Positions 1 to 9,930 of a stretch of DNA of 64,000 nucleotides are shown piece after piece. The notes beneath the pieces are model-generated. The model was not told the DNA's origin. It was given only the letters and a program-made list of their open reading frames with translations, and searched no databases. The stretch's first letter is position 1. Every line of letters begins with the position of its first letter. Origin of the DNA: Sorangium cellulosum So ce56 (GTDB lineage: Bacteria; Myxococcota_A; Polyangia; Polyangiales; Polyangiaceae); contig NC_010162.1 in assembly GCF_000067165.1 (NCBI RefSeq), forward strand, positions 12,574,501 through 12,638,500, written 5' to 3'. A program made the position numbers and the translations under genes.

Positions 1-2
1 AG

Positions 3-734
3 GCGGCGCTCTTCGCCGCCGATCTCTTCCGCATGCTCTGCCGCTACGCGGAGACGAAGCGGTGGAAGGTCGAGGTGCTCAACCTGAGCGAGGCCTCGGC
101 CGGCGGCTACAAGGAGGTCGCGGCGCTGATCACGGGGCAGGACGTCTACTCCCACCTCCGGTACGAGGGCGGCGTTCACCGCGTTCAGCGGGTCCCCTCG
201 ACGGAGACGCAGGGGCGGATCCACACCTCGACCGCCACCGTGGCCGTGCTGCCCGAGGCCGACGAGGTCGACGTGCACATCGACGAGAAGGACCTGGAGA
301 TCTCGATCGCCGCGTCGGGCGGCCCCGGCGGCCAGGGCGTCAACACGACGAACAGCGCCGTGCAGATCAAGCACCTGCCGACGGGCATGATCGTGAAGTG
401 CCAGGACGAGCGCTCCCAGCTGAAGAACAAGGCGAAGGCGATGAAGGTCCTCCGGAGCCGGCTGCTCGAGCTCGAGCAGCGCCGGCAGGAAGAGGCCCAG
501 AGCGCCGAGCGAAGGACCATGGTCGGCACGGGGGAGCGGGCGCAGAAGGTGCGGACCTACAACTTCCCGCAGAACCGCGTGACGGATCACCGGATCGGCC
601 TCACGCTGCACAAGCTCGACAAGATCATCGAAGGGGACCTCGAAGAGCTCATCGGCGCGCTGCGCACGCACCGCCAGGCGGAGCTCCTGCGGCGCGGCGG
701 GCTCTCGGGGCCCGCGCTGGAGCCCGCCACGTGA
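3..734 (+). CDS. prfA: Peptide chain release factor 1 (5'-truncated by window edge)
   Basis: C-terminal two thirds of class I release factor RF1, which reads UAA/UAG stop codons and triggers peptidyl-tRNA hydrolysis on the ribosome. The reading frame is open from base 3, so the start lies before the window. The catalytic GGQ loop is seen as GGPGGQGVNTTNSAV, and the downstream RTYNFPQNRVTDHRIG block and the ECQDERSQ-like stretch (KCQDERSQLKNKAKA) are typical of RF1. RF2 and the ArfB-like proteins differ in these blocks. The recognition PxT tripeptide lies in the missing or early part and was not assessed. The stop codon overlaps the start of the next gene (TGATG), which suggests translational coupling. 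Confidence 0.95.
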   Translation, partial: AALFAADLFRMLCRYAETKRWKVEVLNLSEASAGGYKEVAALITGQDVYSHLRYEGGVHRVQRVPSTETQGRIHTSTATVAVLPEADEVDVHIDEKDLEISIAASGGPGGQGVNTTNSAVQIKHLPTGMIVKCQDERSQLKNKAKAMKVLRSRLLELEQRRQEEAQSAERRTMVGTGERAQKVRTYNFPQNRVTDHRIGLTLHKLDKIIEGDLEELIGALRTHRQAELLRRGGLSGPALEPAT

Positions 735-1321
735 TGGGGGCGCCGTCCATCGAGAGAGGGGCGCCGCCCGTCGATCTGGAGGCGCTGCTCGTCGCGCTCG
801 TGCTGGCGCCGTCGACCTTCTCGCGAAACCGCTTCTTCTCGCTGTACGCCGACCCGGAGGCGCGCCGGGTGCGGCGGCGGGCGGCGCTGCTCAGGAGCAT
901 CGTGCGGCAGCTGGTCGCGGGCGCGGACCGCGCCGGGCTCGCGCCCGCCGCGAGCGGCGGCGCGCTGCTCACCTACGACGTGCCGTCGCTCGGGTTGAAG
1001 CGCACCGCCGCGCTCGACGCCCTGGAGCTCGCCGTGCTCCGCATCGCGGTCGCGCGCGGGGCGGTCCCGCGGGCCGAGCCGCCGGGCGGCGGGGACGCCG
1101 CGCCGAGCTCGGCGACAGGCGCCGCCTTGCCGGATGAGCTCCTCCCCGAGCCGGCGGACACGTCGCGGATCGAGCGCGCGCTCGCCCGGCTGCTGCCCGA
1201 GGGGAAGCCCGGCGGAGCGCTGGAGTCTCCGGGCGAGGGGGAGCCGGGAGAGCCGGACCCCGGGACGAGGGCGATGCCGCGTGATCGGGCGCGGCGTGAC
1301 TCGCAAGCACCCTGGGAGTAG
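734..1321 (+). CDS. Hypothetical protein coupled to prfA
   Basis: 195-residue protein with no family I recognise. The ATG overlaps the prfA stop. The first ~115 residues look folded, with alternating Leu/Val/Ala-rich helices and a conserved-looking patch APSTFSRNRFFSLYADPEA. The last ~80 residues are Pro/Gly/Glu-rich and probably disordered. It sits where many bacteria carry prmC, the release-factor methyltransferase, but no SAM-binding motif or NPPY active site is present, so it is not PrmC. Codon use matches its neighbours and supports a real gene. Function unknown. Confidence 0.7.
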   Translation: MGAPSIERGAPPVDLEALLVALVLAPSTFSRNRFFSLYADPEARRVRRRAALLRSIVRQLVAGADRAGLAPAASGGALLTYDVPSLGLKRTAALDALELAVLRIAVARGAVPRAEPPGGGDAAPSSATGAALPDELLPEPADTSRIERALARLLPEGKPGGALESPGEGEPGEPDPGTRAMPRDRARRDSQAPWE

Positions 1322-1330
1322 GAGGCGGCC

Positions 1331-1669
1331 ATGTGCATCTTCTGCAAGATCGCGAACAAGGAGATCCCGTCGAAGGTCGTGTTCGAGGACGAACACGTCA
1401 TCGCCTTCCACGACGTGAACCCGCAGGCGCCCACGCACGCGCTCGTCATCCCGAAGCGCCACATTGCGGGCATCGCCCAGGCCACGCCCGAGGACGAGGC
1501 CGTCCTCGGCCGGCTGCTCCTCGCAGCGCGGCGGGTCGCGGAGCTCACCGGCATCGCGGAGAGCGGCTTCAGGACCGTGGTGAACAGCGGCGCGAACGCC
1601 GGCCAGACGGTCTTCCACATCCACGTCCACGTGATGGGTGGAAGGCCGATGGCCTGGCCTCCCGGCTGA
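1331..1669 (+). CDS. HIT (histidine triad) family hydrolase
   Basis: 112-residue protein of the HinT branch of the histidine triad superfamily. These are small dimeric nucleotide hydrolases acting on phosphoramidates such as adenosine-5'-monophosphoramidate. The triad HIHVHVMGGR is near the C-terminus (residues ~97-106). The N-terminus has a CIFCKI Cys pair, often part of a zinc site with downstream His residues. Length is that of the family. A GGAGG sits just before the ATG. It lies 9 bases after the preceding gene and is probably in the same transcript. Confidence 0.92.
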   Translation: MCIFCKIANKEIPSKVVFEDEHVIAFHDVNPQAPTHALVIPKRHIAGIAQATPEDEAVLGRLLLAARRVAELTGIAESGFRTVVNSGANAGQTVFHIHVHVMGGRPMAWPPG

Positions 1670-1718
1670 ACGCCGTCCGCGCCGTCCGCGCTCCGAGTGA
1701 GCGCCGCGCCGACCGCGC

Positions 1719-3773
1719 TCAGCGGACGCCGCGGGCCGCGCTCACCGCCGCGTCGAGCCACGCCGCCTCGTCGTCGCGGAGCGACGGCTGCCTCGGCAGC
1801 GCGGCCGGCAGGGCGCGGGGCCGCGACGCGCCGTGGGCGCGGAGGTGCGCGGACGTGATGGCGCCGACGCGCCCACCGACGCCGAGGAACAGCGCGAAGA
1901 GATCCGGGCCCACCGCGCGCCGCGGGGCGGGCCGCACCGCGAGCTCGGCGCCGGACGCGAGCCGCGCGGTGAACCCGGCGACGAGGTGATCGACCGGATC
2001 GCTCCACGGATCCGGGGCGCCGGGCGCGCCCGCCGCGATCCATGCGTCGAGCGTCAGCTCGGGCGAGGTCGCGCCGAAGTCGATCGCCAGCGTGAGGCCA
2101 CGCTGCTCGAGGGCGCGCTCGATCTCGCCGAGGCGAGCGGTACCGGCGGCGTGCACGAGCATGGAGTCGCCGTCGAGCACAGGCGCCGCGGGCGGCGGCG
2201 GCAGCGGGCGGCGCGCGGCGGAGGACGCCTCGCGCGGGAGCAGGTTGCCAGGGTTCATGACGCCGGCGGGGTCGAAGACGCCGCGGAGCGCATGGATGAC
2301 GTCGGCGCCGAGGCCGAGCTCGGCGCCGAGCCGCGGCGCCTTGCTCCGGCCGACCCCGTGGTGATGCGAGAGCGTCCCGCCGGCGTCGATCGCGGCGTCG
2401 AGGGCCGCCCGCCAGGCCGCGTCGTACTTCGCCTCGGCCGCCGCGACGCTCGGCGCGCTGCCGGCGAAGGTGAAGTAGATGCTGCAGCCGTCCGGGTACG
2501 CGTGGGACAGGTGCGCCATCACGAACACGTGGCGCCCGAGCGCGCCGCGCACCGCGCGGTAGAGCCCGTCGAGGCGCGACCAGGGCGCGGCGACCTCCAT
2601 GGTGTCGCTGAACGCGCCGGCCATGAACACGGGCGCCTGGCGGTAGCTCACGCTGTAGCGGTGCGCGAGCCAGTGGCGCGCGGGCTCCTCGCCGAGCGGC
2701 CTGGCCCCGCCGCGCTCCGCGATCGCCGCGGCGCGGGCGAGGTCGTCCGCGCTCGCGCGCGCCGTGCCCTCGAAGATGAGGATGAGCGTCGCGCCGCGGA
2801 GCACGCGCGACCCGACGCCGTCGACGATCTGGTTGAGGAGCCCCGGCGCGCGCAGCAGGCCGCGCAGCACCGCGGCGCCGGCCCCGGGGCCGCGCGCGCC
2901 GTGCGCCCGCGCGGCCGCCCCGCCGGAGGATTCATCGGCCGCGCTGGCGTGGGCGCGCTGCCGGCGCACGGCGCCCAGCCGGGCCATGAAGGAGTCGAAC
3001 GGATCGTAGAGCCGCGAGACCGCCGGGCGGAGGCCGGCCTGGAACATCGCCCGCATCGCGTCCCATCCGGCCTCGACGCTGGGGAACGAGAACGCGGCGA
3101 ACGCGCGCGCCGGCGGCGCCGGGTGCAGCCGGAGCGTCGCGGCGGTGACCACGCCGAGCACGCCCTCGCTGCCGATGAGGAGCGGCGTGAGATCCGGGCC
3201 TCGCGCGCGCCGATCGAAGCGGACGATCTCGCCGCGGCCGACGACGCACTCGAGCGACGCGACCATGTCCTCGATCTTGCCGTAGAGCCCGGAGCACTGG
3301 CCGGCGCTGCGCGCCGCGACCCAGCCCCCCACGGTCGAGCAGAGGATGGACGACGGAAAATGGCCGAGCGTGAAGCCCTCGGCGTTGAGCTCCTCCTCGA
3401 AGCGGATGCCGAGCGCGCCGGCCTCGATCTCGACCGACGGGGCCTGACGATCGAGCGAGCGGCGGCGGGAGAGCCGCTTGAGGTCGAGCACGACCGTGCG
3501 CTCGTCCGGCAAGACGCCGCCGCACACGCCCGAGCCCGCCCCGAAAGGCACCAGCGGGAGCCCCTCGTCCGCGCAGAAGCGCACCACCTGGGCGACCTCC
3601 TCCGCGGAGGACGGCCAGACGATCATCCCGGGCCGGTGCTCGGCGATGCGGCCCTCCGTCACCGCGAGGTGGTGCCGCGGCCAGAGATCGCGGGCGTAGG
3701 CGATCTGATCGACGGGGGAGGCGCTGCGCGGGATCCCCGGCAGCGCGCGCGCGATCGCGGCCTCGAAGCTCAT
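1719..3773 (-). CDS. FAD-binding oxidase, alkyl-DHAP synthase-like, with second FAD-domain-like tail
   Basis: 684-residue flavoprotein of the PCMH/VAO family. The first FAD-binding domain (~50-225) shows PFGAGSGVCGG, STVGGWVAARSAGQ and GSEGVLGVVTAATLRLHP. The cap and C-terminal catalytic part (~230-515) contains TLSHHHGVGRSKAPRL, close to the His-rich active site of alkyldihydroxyacetonephosphate synthase (ether-lipid enzyme), and ends with DPAGVMNPGNLL. A Pro-rich linker near 519 leads to ~110 residues (537-647) that again follow the PCMH pattern (EIERALEQRGLTL, DPVDHLVAG, LGVGGRVGAITSAHLRAH). A tandem degenerate FAD domain is unusual. It is the last gene of the psd-methyltransferase-oxidase operon, which fits a lipid role, but the substrate is not proven. 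Confidence 0.82.
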   Translation of the reverse strand: MSFEAAIARALPGIPRSASPVDQIAYARDLWPRHHLAVTEGRIAEHRPGMIVWPSSAEEVAQVVRFCADEGLPLVPFGAGSGVCGGVLPDERTVVLDLKRLSRRRSLDRQAPSVEIEAGALGIRFEEELNAEGFTLGHFPSSILCSTVGGWVAARSAGQCSGLYGKIEDMVASLECVVGRGEIVRFDRRARGPDLTPLLIGSEGVLGVVTAATLRLHPAPPARAFAAFSFPSVEAGWDAMRAMFQAGLRPAVSRLYDPFDSFMARLGAVRRQRAHASAADESSGGAAARAHGARGPGAGAAVLRGLLRAPGLLNQIVDGVGSRVLRGATLILIFEGTARASADDLARAAAIAERGGARPLGEEPARHWLAHRYSVSYRQAPVFMAGAFSDTMEVAAPWSRLDGLYRAVRGALGRHVFVMAHLSHAYPDGCSIYFTFAGSAPSVAAAEAKYDAAWRAALDAAIDAGGTLSHHHGVGRSKAPRLGAELGLGADVIHALRGVFDPAGVMNPGNLLPREASSAARRPLPPPPAAPVLDGDSMLVHAAGTARLGEIERALEQRGLTLAIDFGATSPELTLDAWIAAGAPGAPDPWSDPVDHLVAGFTARLASGAELAVRPAPRRAVGPDLFALFLGVGGRVGAITSAHLRAHGASRPRALPAALPRQPSLRDDEAAWLDAAVSAARGVR

Positions 3774-3793
3774 TCGCGGGGAGCCCTAGCGCC

Positions 3794-6172
3794 TCAGCTC
3801 CGCTCGGCAAGGACGATGAGCCGCGGCGACTCGGAGCCGAAGAAGACGCCGGGGTGCGCAGGGTGTCCGGTCACCTCGGTGACCTTGAAGCCCGCCTCGT
3901 GGAGCACCTTGCCGAGCTCGTGCAGCCCGTAGAGGCGGAGCGAGTAGTCGAGCTCGCGCGAGCGGCCGTCCTCGAACATGACGGTGCGCTTCACCTTGAG
4001 CCTGCTCGTGAAGAAATCCACGTGCATCTCATCCATGCAGACGCAGCCGTCCCCCTCGAACCAGACAAGGCTCGGCTGGCGGGACGCCACATAGTCGCGG
4101 TTGACGATGTCGAGCAGGAGCATCCCGCCGGGGCGGAGGGCGCGGCGGATGCGGGCGAGAACATCCGCGTTCTTCTCGTCGTCGAAGTAGCCGAAGCTCG
4201 TCGACCAGCAGTAGACGCCGTCGAAGGTCTCCTCGAACGTCATCTCGCGCATGTCGCCCTGGAGGAAATTCAGCTTCTGGCCGCGGTCCTGCGCTTCGTC
4301 GGCGGCGCGGGCGAGCATGGCGAGCGACAGGTCGTAGCCGACGACGCTGTAGCCGCGGCTGGCGATCTCGATCGCGTGGCCGCCCGCGCCGCACGCGAGA
4401 TCGAGGATCACCGCGCCCTTCTCGACGCCGAGCCGCTCCTCGATGAAATCGACCTCGCGGCGAACCACCTTGCTGTCGATCTTGTCGAGCGTGCGCAGGA
4501 AGTCGTCGCCGAAGAGCTCCTCCCACCACGGGCGCTTCCGGCGCGCGGCGGGCTCGGTCGACGGGCCGGAATCGTGCTCGGCCTGCTTCGCCGCGGGCGC
4601 CGCGGCGGGAGCGGCGGGCCGCGCGGACGCGGACGGCTCGCCGTGCGACGAAGGCGCCGACACGGGCGGCGCAGACGCGGGCGGCGGCGGCACCGAGCTC
4701 GTGAACGTCGCGAGATCCGGCGATGCCAGCGCCTGCGCGCGCGGGCGCCGCGGCGGCAAGGGAGGCGGCGGTGGCTTCTTGGGGTGCGCGGCGTGCGGAT
4801 CGGCCTGCGCGGCCGAGCCCGCGTCGGCGAGCTCGGCGTCGCGCTCGGGCTCGACCTCCTCGAGCTCGACCTCGGTGCTCCTCGGCGGCACGGTGATGCG
4901 CGTCGCGTCGCCCTGCGCCTGCTGGCCTTCGCCGCCCGCGGGGGAAGCGCTCGATGGCTCGGCCTTCGCCTCGTCGACGGGCTCGGACTCGGGCTCGACC
5001 TCCGCGACCTCGTCCGCGCCCGTCCCCAGCGGCCAGTCCAAGGGGCGCGCGTCGATCTCCGGCGCCGAGGCTTGCCTCCTGGACCGCCTTCGAGGCGCCG
5101 GCTGGAGGGCGTCGAAGGCGGCGTCGCGCGCCGTCGGCGGGCCCTCGGAGAGGCCTTCCTGGAACGAGTCGAGGCCCATCCCGGTCGGGACGTCGTCCGG
5201 CCGGATCCTGAACTGGAGCGGCGGCCACTCGTGCTCCGCCGGATCGGTCAAGAGCGGCGGTCTGGCGGGCTCGGGGGCCGAGGTGACCGGCGGCACCGGC
5301 GGCAGGTCCGACTCGATGCTGACAATCTGGAGCGGCCGGATCACCGCGACCGAGTCGGGATCGATGATGAGCCCGCTCGGCGTCGGCATCGGCGGCATGC
5401 TCGAGGATTTCGGCGACGGGCGCGGGACCGCACGGGGCGCGACCAGCTCGGCCAGGTTCGTCGCCGCGGCCGTCGCCGCCGCCGGCTTGCTGGGGGGCCT
5501 GGATCCATCCAGCGCGGGCTCGCTGGGATGCCTGGGCGCCTCGAGCGCCGGGTAGCTGGGCCGCCTCTCGGAGGCGCTCGGCCACCCGTCGTCGTCCGCC
5601 TCGTCGAGCGCGCGCGAGCGCTGCGCCGCGGCATCCTCGGGCACGGTGGCGCGGTCGTGCGTGGCGACCTGATCGTCGCCCTGCTGCGCTGCGTCTCCGG
5701 ACACGTTCACGAGCCGCCGCGAGCGCCGTCGTCCGGTCTTCGCGCCCTCGCCGCGCTCCACCTCCGCCGCCCGCTCCACCTCCGTCGCGAGCGACTGCCA
5801 GGACCGCCTGGAGCCGGGGCTCATCGGCAGGGGAGCGCCGTGCCGCGAGCGCTCCGTGGGCGGTCCGGCGATCCGCGGGTCGAGATCGAGGTCCGGGATC
5901 TCCGCGATCTGCCCGCTGGAGCCCCCGTCCGCGATGCCCGCGACGACATCGAGGCGCGGCAGCGGCGTCGTCGTCGCGAGCTGCGGGCGCGCGCTGGGCG
6001 AGCGCTCGGGCCGTGGAGCGGACGCTCGCGCGGGGAGCGAGCCCTGCTCTCCCTGCGGCGCCGGTGCGGCCGCGTTCCCTGCCTCGCCCGGCAGCGGCGC
6101 GCCGGGCTCTCCGGAGGCGCCGCCTTCCTGGGCGGGCGTAGCCAGGGGGTTGCGCGGCCGCTCGCTCGTCAT
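3794..6172 (-). CDS. SAM-dependent methyltransferase with ~545-residue disordered N-terminus
   Basis: 792-residue protein. Only the last ~244 residues (from WWEELFGDDF, ~549) form a recognisable class I Rossmann methyltransferase: motif I VILDLACGAGGHAIEIA, acidic loop YDLSLAML, motif LNFLQGDMREM and the post-I LRPGGMLLLDIVNRDY. The first ~545 residues are Pro/Ala/Glu/Ser-rich low-complexity sequence, with Lys/Arg-rich patches and poly-Pro runs. I chose the ATG at 6172 because it overlaps the psd stop as ATGA. Substrate unknown. Its place between psd and an ether-lipid-type oxidase hints at lipid headgroups, but this is context only. Confidence 0.8.
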   Translation of the reverse strand: MTSERPRNPLATPAQEGGASGEPGAPLPGEAGNAAAPAPQGEQGSLPARASAPRPERSPSARPQLATTTPLPRLDVVAGIADGGSSGQIAEIPDLDLDPRIAGPPTERSRHGAPLPMSPGSRRSWQSLATEVERAAEVERGEGAKTGRRRSRRLVNVSGDAAQQGDDQVATHDRATVPEDAAAQRSRALDEADDDGWPSASERRPSYPALEAPRHPSEPALDGSRPPSKPAAATAAATNLAELVAPRAVPRPSPKSSSMPPMPTPSGLIIDPDSVAVIRPLQIVSIESDLPPVPPVTSAPEPARPPLLTDPAEHEWPPLQFRIRPDDVPTGMGLDSFQEGLSEGPPTARDAAFDALQPAPRRRSRRQASAPEIDARPLDWPLGTGADEVAEVEPESEPVDEAKAEPSSASPAGGEGQQAQGDATRITVPPRSTEVELEEVEPERDAELADAGSAAQADPHAAHPKKPPPPPLPPRRPRAQALASPDLATFTSSVPPPPASAPPVSAPSSHGEPSASARPAAPAAAPAAKQAEHDSGPSTEPAARRKRPWWEELFGDDFLRTLDKIDSKVVRREVDFIEERLGVEKGAVILDLACGAGGHAIEIASRGYSVVGYDLSLAMLARAADEAQDRGQKLNFLQGDMREMTFEETFDGVYCWSTSFGYFDDEKNADVLARIRRALRPGGMLLLDIVNRDYVASRQPSLVWFEGDGCVCMDEMHVDFFTSRLKVKRTVMFEDGRSRELDYSLRLYGLHELGKVLHEAGFKVTEVTGHPAHPGVFFGSESPRLIVLAERS

Positions 6173-7011
6173 CGCTGGCCCCCTCCGTCCAGCGGCTCGC
6201 CGTAGAGGATCGGCCCAGGAGCCCTGCTCCAGGGCGGCGCCACCCCGCGCTCCACGAACATGACCGCGGTGGATCCGAGGTGGAACTTGCCGATCTCCTC
6301 GCCGCACGCGACCGGAAGGGCCGGCGAGATCGTGTGCAGGCCGAGCGGCACGTCGCGCGCATCGACGGCGCTCACCGTGATCCGTCCGACGATCATCGCG
6401 CCCACCATCACCACCGTAACGCGCCCCTGGCGCTCCGTGTCGATCACGATCGCGACGCGCCGGTTGCGCGCGAAGAGGCCCGGGACGTGGCGTTCCCCGA
6501 TCGCGTTCACCGGGAACAGCTCCCCCGGCATCGAGCGGATGAGGCTCACCCGCCCGGCGACGGGCGAATGGACCCGGTGGTAGTCGCGCGGCGACAGGTA
6601 GACGATCGCGAACTGCCCGCCGTCATAGCGCGTGGCTTCCGCGGGGTCGCCCACGAGGTCTTCCACGCGGTAGGGCTGCCCTTTGATGGTCAGCCGCCCG
6701 CCCTCGGTCACGGGGCCGATGTCTTCGACCCGTCCGTCGGCAGGGCTGGTGATGGCTCCGGGATCGGAGCAGACAGGGCGCATCCCCTCGCGGAGCTTGC
6801 GCGTGAAGAACGCGTCGAAGCTCTCGTAAGGGCTCGTCAGCACCTCGGCGGCGTCCATGTCGACGCGGTACGCGCGCGCGTAGAGCTTCACCACCGTGTT
6901 CAAGACGGCGGCGGGTGCCCTGGCGTCGCAGAGGCGGCCAACGGCCCGGGTAATGCGCTCTCGCGGAAGCACCCGCAACAGCTGTGCGGCGGCGTAGGTG
7001 GCAACGGTCAT
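6169..7011 (-). CDS. psd: Phosphatidylserine decarboxylase proenzyme
   Basis: 280-residue phosphatidylserine decarboxylase, the membrane enzyme that turns phosphatidylserine into phosphatidylethanolamine. The self-cleavage motif LGST is at residues 245-248 (FHLGSTAVMF). Cleavage between Gly246 and Ser247 would release the alpha chain and make the pyruvoyl group. The block SPADGRV (~89-95) and YLSPRDYHRVHSPVAG (~138-153), carrying the conserved Asp and His residues, are also present. The length fits the family. It is the first gene of a minus-strand operon whose next start overlaps this stop codon. Confidence 0.96.
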   Translation of the reverse strand: MTVATYAAAQLLRVLPRERITRAVGRLCDARAPAAVLNTVVKLYARAYRVDMDAAEVLTSPYESFDAFFTRKLREGMRPVCSDPGAITSPADGRVEDIGPVTEGGRLTIKGQPYRVEDLVGDPAEATRYDGGQFAIVYLSPRDYHRVHSPVAGRVSLIRSMPGELFPVNAIGERHVPGLFARNRRVAIVIDTERQGRVTVVMVGAMIVGRITVSAVDARDVPLGLHTISPALPVACGEEIGKFHLGSTAVMFVERGVAPPWSRAPGPILYGEPLDGGGQR

Positions 7012-7443
7012 TGTGCGGAGCAGCGGTAACGATGCGGGAAAGAGAGCGGTGCAGGAATGCTAGGCCTCAGGAAGGACCTTGGTCAACGCTCGGGTCAGAC
7101 GAACCTTCCAGCGTCGGCGCGGTCCCCAACCAGCGAGGGAGCTCAGCCTTGACGCGACGCACAGCGCGATCCGAGGCGCGACGCCAGGCCCGTCCCCCGC
7201 GCCCCACGTTTCTCCACGTCGCTGCGAGCGCGTCAATCGCGAAGCGCCGCTCCGCGCAAATGGGGGCGCGAGGGCCCGCAGGCCATCCCCTCGACGCGCT
7301 CCATTCTGAAGCGGCGATCCGGACCTCGCGCTGCAACTTCGATCGACCTCCGCGGGCGCAGCAGAAAAGTGAAGCGATTTCAAGAGCCTGCGTCCTGGCA
7401 CGCCGCTCGCTCTCGCTGAAGAGCGCCGAGGAGGCTCGCAACA
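7012..7443. other. Divergent intergenic region between psd and the MBL hydrolase operon
   Basis: 432 bases between two divergently read genes. The right end holds a -24/-12 promoter match (listed separately). The left part must hold the psd promoter, but I saw no convincing -35/-10 pair. Several open frames cross it in other phases without ribosome sites and are not supported as genes. Confidence 0.6.
7396..7410 (+). promoter_or_regulatory. Putative sigma-54 (-24/-12) promoter
   Basis: TGGCACGCCGCTCGC matches the sigma-54 consensus TGGCACG-N4-TTGC, with one mismatch (C for the second T of the -12 box). The invariant GG and GC pairs have the correct spacing. A start of transcription about 12 bases after the -12 GC would fall near 7422, about 20 bases before the ATG at 7444. 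The second gene downstream is itself a sigma-54 activator, so autoregulation is plausible. Read by eye only. Confidence 0.5.
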
Positions 7444-8288
<845 letters not shown>

Positions 8289-8289
<1 letters not shown>

Positions 8290-9827
8290 TGACGCGGATG
8301 ACGACAAGCGCGGCGCCCTCTATGCTGGACACTGCTCCGCTATCCATGTCGCGCCTCTCGCTGCTCGTCGATCTCGCCTCCCTCCTTGCCCGGGAGGTCG
8401 ACTTCGACGCCCTCCTCGGCACGGCGTGCGAGCGGCTCGCGAAGGCGCTCCGCGCCGACCGCGCGACGATCTGGCTCGTCGACGCCGAGCGCGGCGATCT
8501 CGTGACGCGCGTCGCCCTGCTGCCCGAGCTCCCCTCGCTCAGGCAGCCGCTCGAGCGCGGCATCGCCGGGCACGTGGCCACGACCGGGCAGGTCGTGCGC
8601 GTCGACGACGCCTCGCGCGACCCGCGCTTCGATCCGACGGCGGACCGGGCGACGGGCTACACGACGCGCTCGATGCTCGTCGCGCCCATCCGCGAGGACG
8701 GCGCCGCGCCGGTCCGCGGCGTCGTCCAGCTGCTGAACCGCGCGGGCGCGCCCTTCGACGAGGAGGACCAGCGCTACCTCGTCGCCCTCGCGACGCAGCT
8801 CGCCCGCGCCCTCTCGCTGACGACGCTCCGCGCCGCCGAGGGCGGCGGCCCGGGGGTCGTGCTGCAGGGGCCGTTCAACCGGATCGTCGGCCGGAGCGAG
8901 CGGCTGGCCGCCGTGTACGAGAAGGTCCAGCTCGCGGCCCAGACCGACGCGACCGTGCTGCTCCGCGGGGAGACAGGCACCGGCAAGAGCCTTTTCGCCC
9001 GGGCGATCCACGTCAACTCGCGGCGCCAGACGAGGCCCTTCGTCACCGTCGACTGCACGACGCTGCCGGCGCAGCTCGTCGAGAGCGAGCTCTTCGGCCA
9101 CGAGCGGGGGGCGTTCACCGGCGCGGACCGGCGCGTGCCGGGCAAGGTCGAGCTCGCCGAGGGAGGCACGCTGTTCCTCGACGAGCTCGGGGACCTGCCG
9201 CTCGACATCCAGGGCAAGCTCCTTCGCTTCCTGCAGGACCGCTCCTTCGAGCGCGTCGGCGGTCGCCAGTCGCTCCGCGCCGACGTGCGCGTCGTGTGCG
9301 CCACGCACTGCGACCTCGAGCGCGCCGTCGCCGAGGGGCGCTTCCGGAAGGACCTCTACTACCGCGCGCGCGTCGTCGAGATCGATCTGCCGGCCCTGCG
9401 CGAGCGCGGCCCCGACGACGTCGAGACGCTGGCCCGGCACTTCGCGGACGTCTACGCGACGAGGTACGGCAGGCCGTCGCCGGGCTTCGATCCGGACGCG
9501 CTCCGCCACCTCCGCGCTCATACGTGGCCAGGCAACGTGCGCGAGCTCGAGCACTGGGTCGAGAGCGCCATCGCCCTCGCGCCGGACGGCCGCATCTCCG
9601 CGGGGCACCTCCCGACGCGCCGGGGCGAAGGCGCCCCGCCGCACGCAGCCGCGGCGCCCGAGGGCGACGCGCGGGTGGCGCTGCCGCTCGGGCTCACCCT
9701 CGACGAGGTGACGCGGCGCTACGTCGAGGCGATGGTCCGGGCGTGCGAGGGGAACAAGACGGAAGCGGCGAAGCGGCTCGGCGTCGGCAGGAACACGCTG
9801 TCGCGCGCGCTCCGCGCGAAGCACTGA
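8289..9827 (+). CDS. Sigma-54-dependent transcriptional activator with GAF sensor
   Basis: 512-residue bacterial enhancer-binding protein. Order: GAF sensor domain (~20-180), AAA+ ATPase with Walker A GETGTGKS (227-234), the sigma-54 contact loop GAFTGA (274-279), Walker B LFLDELGDLP, and arginine-finger region WPGNVRELEHW. It ends with a Fis-type helix-turn-helix (KTEAAKRLGVGRNTLSRALR). With no receiver domain, control is probably by ligand or partner binding to GAF. The ATG at 8289 overlaps the preceding stop. A -24/-12 match in front of the operon suggests that it, or another such activator, drives its own expression. Confidence 0.93.
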
Positions 9828-9900
9828 GGCCGCGCTGAGCGCGCGACCTCCTCCGGCCCGACGCCCGCGCCGCGCGCGGCCCGCAGGCGCGACGCTCTTC

Positions 9901-9930
9901 ACCCGGGTCACCCCGGGTCACCCCGGGTCC
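9901..9930. repeat. Three-copy 10-bp tandem repeat
   Basis: Units ACCCGGGTCA, CCCCGGGTCA and CCCCGGGTCC in direct succession. The middle copy contains the stop codon of the minus-strand gene ending at 9918. Probably simple slippage. No function is claimed. Confidence 0.7.

Noticed and set aside
9901..9930. Repeat cluster as a CRISPR array
   Set aside because: Units are 10 bp, directly abutting, without spacers.
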